Part shown: one piece after another, positions 1 to 5,475 of the stretch
How the letters are laid out: the number at the start of each line of letters is the position of its first letter
How positions within the stretch are numbered: the first letter of the stretch is position 1
Assembly: GCA_937900465.1 (NCBI GenBank)
Contig: CALCEJ010000139.1
Coordinates: 1 to 5,475, forward strand
Reading direction: 5' to 3'
DNA: 5,475 nucleotides
DNA from: an uncultured Bacteroidales bacterium
Lineage (GTDB): Bacteria; Bacteroidota; Bacteroidia; Bacteroidales; UBA932
Notes under the pieces: model-generated
The model's database searches: none
The model's input: the letters and a program-made list of their open reading frames with translations, nothing else
Told to the model about the DNA's origin: nothing
Made by a program: the position numbers and the translations under genes

Positions 1-58
1 ATTTATTAATCGAAATATGTCATAACCAAACTTTGAATGAATTACTTAAAAGAAGTCT
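1..58. other. AT-rich segment abutting a truncated nuclease gene
   Basis: This stretch is roughly three-quarters A+T, whereas everything to its right is clearly GC-rich. In the frame of the downstream nuclease remnant it has stops at 23-25, 38-40 and 47-49. Frame 1 also has stops (7-9, 34-36, 58-60). Frame 3 is open here and on to about position 200, but its product is not recognisable. The abrupt change of composition and loss of frame suggest a junction near 50-60, such as the end of an inserted element, a rearrangement point or an assembly join. I see no convincing terminal inverted repeat, target duplication or transposase residue motif, so the origin stays open. Confidence 0.5.
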
Positions 59-454
59 GACATCGCTCCTGCGGTTATCGCCGCAGTCGGTGCCGGAGAA
101 ATACCGGAGGCGGATGCAGAATCCGCGGCGGCTTTCCTCAGGGATGAGACCGCCTCGTGCCCGCTTTGGTATCCCGGCCCGGGATCCCGGATACTGAACG
201 AAGTGTCCGTTATGGACTCTGCTGGCAGGGTCCATCGGCCCGACAGGGTCGTAATGGGCCCGGACGGCCGCGTAACCGTCATAGACTACAAGTTCCCCCT
301 CGAGGAAACGGTCAGCGAAAGGATGCAAAGTTCATACAGGGCCCAGGTCAGAAGGTACGTCTCCCTTTTCCGCCGGATGGGCTATGAATCGGTCGAAGGC
401 TATCTCTGGTATATCCGCGAAGGCGCTGAAGATTCCTTTGAGAAAGTCAGTTGA
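50..454 (+). pseudogene. C-terminal remnant of a RecB/AddA-like UvrD helicase-nuclease (PD-(D/E)XK nuclease domain)
   Basis: Only about 134 residues of what is normally a protein of around 1,000 residues are present, ending at TGA 452-454. The visible part is the end of the RecB-family nuclease domain. It has an RPDR motif (236-247) with the first metal-binding Asp at 242-244, then IDYKF (281-295) carrying the D-x-K catalytic pair, then a YRAQVRRYVSLFRRMGY helix matching the QxxxY motif of RecB/AddA nucleases. In the family, an N-terminal superfamily 1 helicase unwinds DNA ends for recombinational repair and this domain cuts the strands; the helicase is missing here. No ATG, GTG or TTG occurs in frame before GTG at 203, which lies inside the nuclease fold, so a functional start is unlikely. 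The frame is closed upstream by three stops. The gene is either truly broken or cut by an assembly junction. Identification of the domain is firm; the reason for the break is unknown. Confidence 0.75.
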
Positions 455-468
455 ATTCACTATATTTG
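437..468 (+). promoter_or_regulatory. Bacteroidetes-type promoter for the DUF4290-ftsK-lolA operon
   Basis: TTTG at 437-440 (the -33 element) and TATATTTG at 461-468 (the -7 element, consensus TAnnTTTG) are separated by exactly 20 bp, the usual spacing for the Bacteroidetes primary sigma factor. The -33 element lies within the last codons of the upstream nuclease remnant. Transcription should begin about 5-8 nt after the -7 box, which puts it almost at the ATG at 476, so the mRNA would be leaderless or nearly so. No Shine-Dalgarno sequence is visible between the box and the start codon. Confidence 0.65.
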
Positions 469-475
469 CAGCATT

Positions 476-1135
476 ATGGAAGCAACGGAGAATTCTATCA
501 AATTATACTACAACACAGAAGTCGAACCGCTGAAGATGCCCGAGTACGGAAGGATTGTGCTGGGTATGGTCGAGCGGCTCAGGGACATCCCGGACAGGAA
601 GAAGCGTTCGGAACAGGCGCTTGCGATCGTGAAGGTAATGGAGCGTCTGAATCCCCAGGTCCATCAGCAGGAAAACTATGAGCAGAAGCTCTGGGACCAC
701 CTTTATATGATCGCAGGCTATGACCTTGACATCGACTCTCCCTATCCCGCTCCCGTCGTGGAGTTTATCACGAGCCGTCCGGAAAAGATTCCCCTCAATA
801 CAAGGCCCATCAAGGCCCGTCACTACGGCCGTAACATCGAAAGCATAATCGATCTTATCGCATCGGAAGAAGACGGCGACATAAAGACCGCGATGATCCG
901 TTCCCTCGCTATCTATATGAGGCAGCAGTACCTTATCTGGAATAAGGATACCGTCGCTGACGAGACCATCTTCCAGGATATCGAGCGCCTCTCCGGCGGG
1001 AGGGTCCGCGTCCCGGAGGGACTGGAGCTTTCCAAGATCGACCAGTCCGCCTCATACTCCCGTCCCGGAATGATTCAGGGACACGGACGCGGAGGCAGGA
1101 ACCGCAACAGGAACAACAGGGGGAAGAAAAAGTAA
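476..1135 (+). CDS. DUF4290 domain-containing protein
   Basis: A 219-residue protein of the Bacteroidetes-specific DUF4290 family, whose function is not known. Family hallmarks are visible in order: YYNTE near residue 11, the MPEYGR motif at 21-26, KLWDHLYMIAGYDLDIDSPYP at about 71-91, and HYGRNIESIIDLI at 116-127. A helical stretch containing MRQQYLIWNKDTV follows at about 148-160. The last 18 residues (202-219) are rich in Arg, Gly and Asn and end in KKK, a disordered basic tail that could touch nucleic acid. There is no signal peptide or membrane segment, so it is cytoplasmic. ATG 476 is the only start available: the frame upstream offers no other, and the promoter box ends just 7 nt before it. 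Its TAA overlaps the ATG of ftsK by one base (TAATG), so translation of the two is probably coupled. Family assignment is firm; a role linked to division or the nucleoid is only inferred from the ftsK coupling. Confidence 0.9.
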   Translation: MEATENSIKLYYNTEVEPLKMPEYGRIVLGMVERLRDIPDRKKRSEQALAIVKVMERLNPQVHQQENYEQKLWDHLYMIAGYDLDIDSPYPAPVVEFITSRPEKIPLNTRPIKARHYGRNIESIIDLIASEEDGDIKTAMIRSLAIYMRQQYLIWNKDTVADETIFQDIERLSGGRVRVPEGLELSKIDQSASYSRPGMIQGHGRGGRNRNRNNRGKKK

Positions 1136-3525
1136 TGGCAGGAAGACTCAGGCTGAAACCCCAGGTCCGGCAGGGGATAAGGACCGCGGCAGGAATTGTC
1201 GCGGCCATTTTTGCCGCTTTTACTCTTGTGGCGGTGATATCTTACTTCTTTACCTGGTGGAAGGACGCGTCGCTTTCGACGGTGGACGGCCTTATCGGCG
1301 ACCGGTCTGCGGTTGCAAGCAATTCTTCCGCGAAACTGGGGTATCTGTGGGCTGATTTCCTCGTCGGGCGGAGCCTTGGATTCGGAGCGCTTTTGCTGGC
1401 CGCCTTTTTCTGCGTCCTCGCCGTCTGGTTTTTCCTTCCCCGCAGGTTTTCCCTCGGGAAATGGTTCCTGATACTGTTTGGCGGCTCCTTCGTTGTATCG
1501 TGGGCCGTGGCTTATGTTGACCTTCTCGCCGGAGGGAAATACCTTTTCGGAAGCGGGGCCGGCGGCGCTGCGGGAACATATGCGATATCCTGGCTGAACG
1601 GGCTTATAGGGCCCATTATAACGGGTCTCTGCGTCATTGTCGTCGCAGCCTTGTGGTGCCTTTATGTGAAAAACCGCATCCCCGCTTTCTCAAGTAAGCG
1701 CGATGAGACGGAGGATGATCCTGACGATGAGTTCTTCCATACGGAGAGGGTGCTGACTCCCTCCGCTGCGGAACCGGTCGACGCCCCTGAGGAAAAACCG
1801 GCGGCGAAGCCGCTCATCAAAAAACAGAAAAAGCGCGAGGCTAAGGAGGAGGCCGTATCCGAGCTTGTCCAGGCCGATGAAGGCCTTACCGTCGTAACTG
1901 ACGACGAGACATTCTCCGCGGAGGCGGCCCAGCCTCTTCCGCGTATCGACAACCGTCTGGACTATGGCAACGGCGGTCTTCCCCGTTACAAGTTCCCCCC
2001 TCTGGATATCCTTGGAGATCACGCTGAAGGGCGTTTCGAAGTCTCCCAGGAGGAGCTCAGCCGCAACAACCAGAAAATCCGCGCGACCCTTGCCAGCTAC
2101 AAGATCCAGGTCCAGGATGTCGTAGCGATAGTGGGCCCTACGGTTACCCTTTACAAGGTTTTCCCTGCGCCCGGAGTCAAGATTTCTTCGATCAAGCAGC
2201 TCTCTGACGATATCGGCGTCGCCCTTAAGGCAAAGGGGGTGCGTATCGTCGTCCTGGAGGATTCCGTCGGAATCGAGGTCGCGAACGACATCCCGTCCAT
2301 AGTCCCCCTCAAGACGCTCCTTTCTTCCGAAGCGTTCACCACTTCAAAGGCAGAGCTGCCGGTGGCCATAGGCTATACCATCTCCCAGAAAGTCAAGGTC
2401 TTCGACCTCGCTGATGCGCCTCACCTTCTGGTCGCCGGTGCGACAAAACAGGGTAAGTCGGTGGGGCTCAATGTGATAGTCTCTTCGCTCCTGTATTCGA
2501 AACACCCATCGGAGTTGAAGTTTGTCTTCATTGACCCGAAGATGGTAGAGTTCTCCGCTTATGCAAAGCTGCTGTACCACTACCTCGCGGTTCTACCCGG
2601 AGCATCCGACGAAACGCAGGAGAAGGAAAACGCGATCATAAAAAAGCCCAAGGCCGCTGCGGATGTGCTGCAGTCCCTGTGCATCGAGATGGACCGCCGC
2701 TACGAGATGCTCTCGAAGGCCGGCGTGAACAATATCAAACTCTACAACGAGAAGTTCTGTGACCGCCATCTCCTTCCTTCGGAAGGCCATTCCTTTCTGC
2801 CTTATCTCGTTACGGTCATTGATGAATATGCGGACCTTACGATGTCCGTCGGAGCAGGCCCGGAGGCCAAGGCCATTGCAAGGAGCATCACCACTTCCGT
2901 AATCCGTCTTGCCCAGAAGGGCCGTGCCGCGGGTCTCCACGTAATCCTCGCTACCCAGCGTCCTACCGTTGATGTCATCACCGGCCTTATCAAGGCGAAC
3001 TTCCCTATGAGAATAGCCTTCCGTGTGACTTCCAGAACGGATTCTGCTACGATCCTGGACCAGAACGGCGCGGAAAAGCTCATCGGCCGGGGCGATATGC
3101 TCCTTTACAGCGGAGTCGATATGGAGCGCGTCCAGTGCGCCTTTGTCTCCAACAAGGAAATATCCCTTATAACGGACGCAGTCGGAGACCAGGACGGTTA
3201 TCAGGCCCATTATTCCACAGCCTTCCATCTGCCTGAACCTCCCGCAGAGGAGGGCTCCTCGGAGGGTGGAATGGTAGATATGAAGGTTCTTGACGAGCGT
3301 TTCGAAGAGGCTGCCCGCCTTATTGTCCAGAACCAGAAAGGCTCTACTTCAGACCTCCAGCGTCGGCTTGGCATGGGTTATGCAAAAGCCGGAAGGGTGA
3401 TGGACCAGCTCGAGGCCGCAGGAATCGTCGGGCCCCAGGTCGGGTCCAAACCCCGCGAAGTCTATGTGAAGGACTTCGCTGAGCTGGATGATATAATACG
3501 GCGGTTCACATCTCCCAAGGAATGA
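1135..3525 (+). CDS. ftsK: DNA translocase FtsK (FtsK/SpoIIIE family)
   Basis: A 796-residue septal DNA pump that moves chromosome termini during division and, in the family, helps XerC/D resolve dimers at dif. Four membrane helices lie at about 18-40, 80-101, 108-130 and 152-178. A charged, low-complexity linker follows (about 188-285), shorter than in E. coli. The alpha/beta motor domains carry Walker A GATKQGKS (435-442), Walker B VIDEYADL (561-568) with D563 and E564, and the ATQRP motif (606-610) followed by VDVITGLIKANFP. The winged-helix gamma domain (about 715-780), which reads KOPS-type polar sequences, includes GYAKAGRVMDQLEAAGIVGP. Length and topology fit Bacteroidetes FtsK. The start ATG overlaps the DUF4290 stop and has a purine-rich AGGGGGAAG at 1118-1126. 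The 3' end overlaps the LolA-like gene by 4 nt. Oddities: Walker A has Lys438 where Gly or Ser is common, the gamma helix reads GYAKA rather than the usual GYNRA, and the segment after Walker B seems about eight residues longer than in E. coli. Confidence 0.97.
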   Translation: MAGRLRLKPQVRQGIRTAAGIVAAIFAAFTLVAVISYFFTWWKDASLSTVDGLIGDRSAVASNSSAKLGYLWADFLVGRSLGFGALLLAAFFCVLAVWFFLPRRFSLGKWFLILFGGSFVVSWAVAYVDLLAGGKYLFGSGAGGAAGTYAISWLNGLIGPIITGLCVIVVAALWCLYVKNRIPAFSSKRDETEDDPDDEFFHTERVLTPSAAEPVDAPEEKPAAKPLIKKQKKREAKEEAVSELVQADEGLTVVTDDETFSAEAAQPLPRIDNRLDYGNGGLPRYKFPPLDILGDHAEGRFEVSQEELSRNNQKIRATLASYKIQVQDVVAIVGPTVTLYKVFPAPGVKISSIKQLSDDIGVALKAKGVRIVVLEDSVGIEVANDIPSIVPLKTLLSSEAFTTSKAELPVAIGYTISQKVKVFDLADAPHLLVAGATKQGKSVGLNVIVSSLLYSKHPSELKFVFIDPKMVEFSAYAKLLYHYLAVLPGASDETQEKENAIIKKPKAAADVLQSLCIEMDRRYEMLSKAGVNNIKLYNEKFCDRHLLPSEGHSFLPYLVTVIDEYADLTMSVGAGPEAKAIARSITTSVIRLAQKGRAAGLHVILATQRPTVDVITGLIKANFPMRIAFRVTSRTDSATILDQNGAEKLIGRGDMLLYSGVDMERVQCAFVSNKEISLITDAVGDQDGYQAHYSTAFHLPEPPAEEGSSEGGMVDMKVLDERFEEAARLIVQNQKGSTSDLQRRLGMGYAKAGRVMDQLEAAGIVGPQVGSKPREVYVKDFAELDDIIRRFTSPKE

Positions 3526-4049
3526 TGAAAAAGATACTGACAGTAGCTGCTGCCCTTTTCTTTGCGGTTCTTCTCTATGGAGCCGTGGATATTCCGGTCC
3601 TTGACCGGATCCCCGGTCACAGGGTTACATTCTCATACTCGATGGAGACCCTCCGGGGCGGCGAGAAGTCTGACGTAACGTCCGGGATGGCTGTCGTGGA
3701 GGACAATTCATTCAAGGTTTCCGGATTCGGGATCAAGGTCTATTCTGACGGAAAGACTCTGTGGATGGTCGACGAGCAGGTGGAGGAGGTCGTAATCCAG
3801 GATGTGGACCCGGAGGATTTCCAGTCCAATCCGGTCCTTATCATCACCGGCTACAAATCCCTCGGGGACCGTCTCAAGGTGAATTCCGCTACTGACAGCT
3901 CCCTGGATGTTACCCTCACGGTGGATGATGACTGCACTATGCGGTTCATCGTCAAGGATATCCGTATGACGGAAAAGGCCGGGACGGAAGATATGCTCTT
4001 CGACGTCTCAGCCCTGCCTTCTTCGTATGTGATTACGGATCTCCGCTGA
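3522..4049 (+). CDS. LolA-like outer-membrane lipoprotein carrier protein
   Basis: A 175-residue exported protein resembling the LolA-family gene that sits after ftsK in Bacteroides. LolA carries lipoproteins through the periplasm from the inner-membrane Lol exporter to the outer membrane. A signal peptide is visible at 1-21 (MMKK, hydrophobic core, then YGA). The mature part is beta-rich, with SFKVSGFGIKVYSDGKTLWM matching the strand block and "DGKT.W" signature of the family. Next comes the EVVIQDVDPEDFQSNPV loop, and the protein ends in VITDLR, like the ..VIDLR ending of Bacteroides homologues. It is about 30 residues shorter than those I know: the amphipathic helix that usually follows the signal peptide seems missing, and VTFSYSMETL begins soon after cleavage. 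The start is ATG 3522 (overlapping the ftsK stop as ATGA) or the adjacent ATG 3525, which has AAGGA at 3517-3521 at better spacing. It probably depends on the upstream operon promoter. LolA-type fold likely; carrier function inferred. Confidence 0.75.
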   Translation: MMKKILTVAAALFFAVLLYGAVDIPVLDRIPGHRVTFSYSMETLRGGEKSDVTSGMAVVEDNSFKVSGFGIKVYSDGKTLWMVDEQVEEVVIQDVDPEDFQSNPVLIITGYKSLGDRLKVNSATDSSLDVTLTVDDDCTMRFIVKDIRMTEKAGTEDMLFDVSALPSSYVITDLR

Positions 4050-5036
4050 TTATCTCACGCAGCGGACAGACGCAGCGAATGATGTTTTGGACGCGGAACC
4101 CTTCTGGACAGAGGGGTTCTGCTTGTATATGGCCCTGTAGAGGGCGTTGGAAGCGTTGTCGGGATCCTCGGTCGCCGTCCAGAAAGCGGCGTAGTCATAC
4201 AGGCCCTTGAAGTTGTTGATGCCAGTGATGGTTGCATAACCCGCAGGGATTACACACAGGTTAAGGGAATTGTTCATATCCATCTCCGGCCAGTACTCCC
4301 ACATCTTGATGTCGCCAAGGTATGCGTCGGAAATAAAGTCTCCCGCTTTGTTCCCCAGCGCTTCCCACTCGGCATCGGTGGGGAGCCTCCATCCTGCGGG
4401 GCAGGCGGCAAGCGCCTCATCGTAGGTGTAATAGCGTCCGAAGATGTAGGAGGTGACTTCACAATCCTTATAGCAAATGCCGGAGCCGGTGTAAGCGAGG
4501 TTGTTGCGGAACCACTCCAGTCCGCCTGCGGTTGTGTAGAAATAGGTGTTTTCTTCAACGGATGAGCCGCGGGGGTCGATGATGCTGTCATCTCCGAGGA
4601 ATATTCCGTTGCGCCTGAGGGATTTCTGGAAACCGGGATCCAGAACCTGGATGTACGCGGTTGTGGAGGTCTCATAAAAACCGTCAGCGAAGGCTCCGCA
4701 CTGGATTGTGTACGTCTTGAGGGTGTCGAGCTTGAAGGTGTAGGTGTAATTCCCCTTCGCGTTCACGGTTGTCAGGGTGTCGCGTCCGCGGCTGTTGATT
4801 TTGATGAAGTAGCCCACTTCTCCGAGCTTGTCAGCGTACTGTGCGGCAGCATAGGCTCCGGAGGGACTGACAGTCACCTCATCGCCTATCCTTGCAAATT
4901 CAGGAACGTCGAACCATACGCCGTACAGGCTTGGTTTGACGGTTGTATCCTCATCGTCCTTCTTGCAGGAAACCGCAGCTGTAAGGATGGCGGCCGCCCC
5001 AAGGAGCATATATGCCAGTTTATGAAGTTTCATCAT
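4050..5036 (-). CDS. FISUMP-domain surface lipoprotein
   Basis: Begun at ATG 5036, this is a 328-residue lipoprotein. Residues 1-24 form a lipoprotein signal peptide with lipobox AVSC; Cys24 is acylated. KKDDED follows the Cys, close to the charged export signals that send Bacteroidetes lipoproteins to the cell surface. Residues of about 35-133 look like an Ig-like beta domain, ending in TAYIQVLDPGF. From about 140 to 328 is a FISUMP domain (Fibrobacter succinogenes major paralogous domain). It shows a WFRNNLAY motif, YTYDEALAACPAGWRLPTDAEWEAL (204-227), an IPAGY motif, FWTATEDP, and the diagnostic C-terminal SVRCVR. Such domains are common in secreted proteins of gut and rumen Bacteroidetes, but their ligand is unknown. 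The longest frame opens at 5084, but the promoter elements lie at 5053-5085, so the Met codons at 5045, 5036 and 5033 are better starts. Its stop codon directly abuts that of the LolA-like gene. Domain firm; role unknown. Confidence 0.88.
   Translation of the reverse strand: MMKLHKLAYMLLGAAAILTAAVSCKKDDEDTTVKPSLYGVWFDVPEFARIGDEVTVSPSGAYAAAQYADKLGEVGYFIKINSRGRDTLTTVNAKGNYTYTFKLDTLKTYTIQCGAFADGFYETSTTAYIQVLDPGFQKSLRRNGIFLGDDSIIDPRGSSVEENTYFYTTAGGLEWFRNNLAYTGSGICYKDCEVTSYIFGRYYTYDEALAACPAGWRLPTDAEWEALGNKAGDFISDAYLGDIKMWEYWPEMDMNNSLNLCVIPAGYATITGINNFKGLYDYAAFWTATEDPDNASNALYRAIYKQNPSVQKGSASKTSFAASVRCVR
4093..4122. other. Strong hairpin near the convergent gene ends
   Basis: Arms 4093-4105 and 4110-4122 pair over 13 positions, two of them G-T wobbles, around a GGAC loop. 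The hairpin lies inside the last part of the FISUMP gene, about 45-70 bp past the end of the LolA-like gene. Because the two genes meet with no spacer, any terminator for the plus-strand operon has to lie within this gene, and this hairpin is a candidate. No clear T-run follows on either strand (plus: TTGTATAT at 4123-4130), so a canonical intrinsic terminator is not shown, and the symmetry may be a coding coincidence. Confidence 0.35.
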
Positions 5037-5052
5037 TTGATTCATTGGACTG

Positions 5053-5085
5053 CAAATATCGCTAAAAAATTTGTATTTTCGCAAA
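5053..5085 (-). promoter_or_regulatory. Bacteroidetes-type promoter for the FISUMP lipoprotein gene
   Basis: Reading the minus strand, TTTG (5085-5082) is followed after 21 bp by GATATTTG (5060-5053), which matches TAnnTTTG except for the first base. The -7 box ends 7 nt before the ATG at 5045, the same gap as at the DUF4290 gene, and about 16 nt before the ATG at 5036. This argues against the upstream ATG at 5084, which coincides with the -33 element. Confidence 0.5.
5074..5081 (+). promoter_or_regulatory. Possible -7 element for the apbE gene
   Basis: TATTTTCG matches TAnnTTTG at all but one fixed position and ends 10 nt before the apbE ATG at 5092. No good TTTG or TTG is found 19-21 bp upstream (the nearest TTG, 5045-5047, is 26 bp away), so this is weak. 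If real, it lies within the spacer of the opposing promoter, and the two would compete for RNA polymerase. Confidence 0.25.
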
Positions 5086-5091
5086 GTGTTT

Positions 5092-5475
5092 ATGAAGTGG
5101 TTCCGGGTAATACTGCTGCCGGCCTTGTTTTTGGCTTCCGTTTTGGTTTCCTGCCGGAAGGATCCGGGCTATGTCCGCTTCCGGGGTTATGCCCAGGGCG
5201 GCGTTTACAGCGTTACCGTGAACCTCTCCGGTACTTCGAAAACCGTACCTGAGGTAAGGGCTGCAATCGACTCTATCCTGACTCTTGTGGACACGACCCT
5301 TTCCGGATATAACAAAGGGTCCATCCTTTCCCGTTTCAATGCGGGTGAGCTTGTGGTCCCCAACCGGCTGTTCCTGGATACTTACGAGCTCGCCTACGGA
5401 TGGTTTGTCCGTAGCGGCGGTGCGCTGGATTTTGCCGCCGGAGCACTTTTCGATGCCTGGGGGTTCGGATTCAAG
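5092..5475 (+). CDS. apbE: FAD:protein FMN transferase (ApbE family lipoprotein), 5' part
   Basis: The first 128 residues of a protein that continues past the right edge; the family is usually about 330-350 residues. ApbE enzymes attach FMN through a phosphoester bond to Thr or Ser of exported flavoproteins such as NqrB, NqrC or RnfG, using FAD and a divalent metal ion. Residues 1-21 are a lipoprotein signal peptide with lipobox LVSC; Cys21 would be acylated, placing the enzyme on the periplasmic face. Family features follow: FRGYAQGGVYSV (30-41), the helix EVRAAIDSILTLVDTTLSGY (54-73), the NKGSILSRFN block (74-83) and SGGALDFAAGALFDAWGFGF (108-127), which matches the SGGaFDit..PL...WGFG motif. 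ATG 5092 is chosen because it gives a clean signal peptide; a GTG at 5086 would add only two residues. The gene is divergent from the FISUMP gene across a short shared control region. The metal-binding C-terminal part is outside the window. Confidence 0.92.
   Translation, partial: MKWFRVILLPALFLASVLVSCRKDPGYVRFRGYAQGGVYSVTVNLSGTSKTVPEVRAAIDSILTLVDTTLSGYNKGSILSRFNAGELVVPNRLFLDTYELAYGWFVRSGGALDFAAGALFDAWGFGFK

Noticed and set aside
1..58. Terminal inverted repeat or transposase end
   Set aside because: I looked for a matching inverted copy, target duplication or transposase motif and found none in the window, so no mobile element is called.
169..194. GC-rich palindromic stretch (CCGGGATCCCGG and flanking symmetry)
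   Set aside because: It sits inside the nuclease coding frame encoding YPGPGSR; Gly/Pro codons readily give such symmetry, and it has no T-run or repeat partner.
20..328. A 102-codon minus-strand frame over the nuclease remnant
   Set aside because: The plus-strand frame carries clear nuclease motifs over the same bases; the antisense product looks random and merely ends in the AT-rich segment.
2593..3228. A 211-codon open frame on the minus strand inside ftsK
   Set aside because: It lies antisense to the best-conserved FtsK motor region, its product has no recognisable domain, and long antisense frames are expected in GC-rich coding DNA.
4274..4675. A 133-codon minus-strand frame inside the FISUMP gene
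   Set aside because: It is a shifted frame of the FISUMP gene on the same strand, with a Pro/Thr/Ser-rich product typical of out-of-frame reading.
5022..5252. A 76-codon plus-strand frame crossing the shared control region into apbE
   Set aside because: It starts within the lipoprotein signal peptide of the opposing gene and runs out of frame with apbE, whose own frame gives a lipobox and family motifs.
1..5475. CRISPR array, tRNA, rRNA or riboswitch
   Set aside because: No regularly spaced direct repeats, cloverleaf-like block or rRNA-like stretch was seen, and almost all of the window is explained by coding frames.

Overview
The window looks like chromosomal DNA of a Bacteroidales bacterium with fairly high GC content. 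The evidence is a DUF4290 protein (a Bacteroidetes-specific family), a four-helix FtsK of the Bacteroidetes type followed by a LolA-like gene, a FISUMP-domain lipoprotein, an ApbE lipoprotein, and promoters of the Bacteroidetes type (TTTG, a spacer of about 20 bp, then TAnnTTTG). I cannot name the genus from the sequence alone.

Layout, left to right. Positions 1-58 are strikingly AT-rich and carry stops in the frame of the following gene. From about position 50 the sequence turns GC-rich and encodes only the C-terminal end of a RecB/AddA-like UvrD helicase-nuclease, including its PD-(D/E)XK nuclease motifs. The 5' part of that gene is absent, because of an insertion, a rearrangement, a frameshift or an assembly join. 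A promoter inside and just after the tail of this remnant (437-468) drives a tightly packed plus-strand operon: DUF4290 gene (476-1135), ftsK (1135-3525), lolA-like gene (3522-4049). The joins are TAATG and ATGA overlaps, so translational coupling is likely.

The operon ends directly against a convergent minus-strand gene, with no base between the two stop codons. That gene encodes a probable surface-exposed lipoprotein with an Ig-like region and a C-terminal FISUMP domain. Just upstream of it, and divergent from it, an apbE-type FAD:protein FMN transferase lipoprotein gene begins at 5092 and runs off the right edge.

How the genes work together: FtsK pumps DNA at the septum during chromosome segregation. 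The LolA-like protein is expected to move lipoproteins across the periplasm. The DUF4290 protein has no known function, but its coupling to ftsK suggests a role near the nucleoid or division. The FISUMP lipoprotein and ApbE are envelope proteins not obviously tied to the operon.

I see no RNA gene, CRISPR array, integrase or complete mobile element. I also see no convincing undescribed multi-gene system. The points most worth a second look are the broken nuclease gene with its AT-rich junction, the nearly leaderless promoter geometry seen twice, the DUF4290-ftsK-lolA coupling, and departures from the usual sequence in FtsK and the LolA-like protein.
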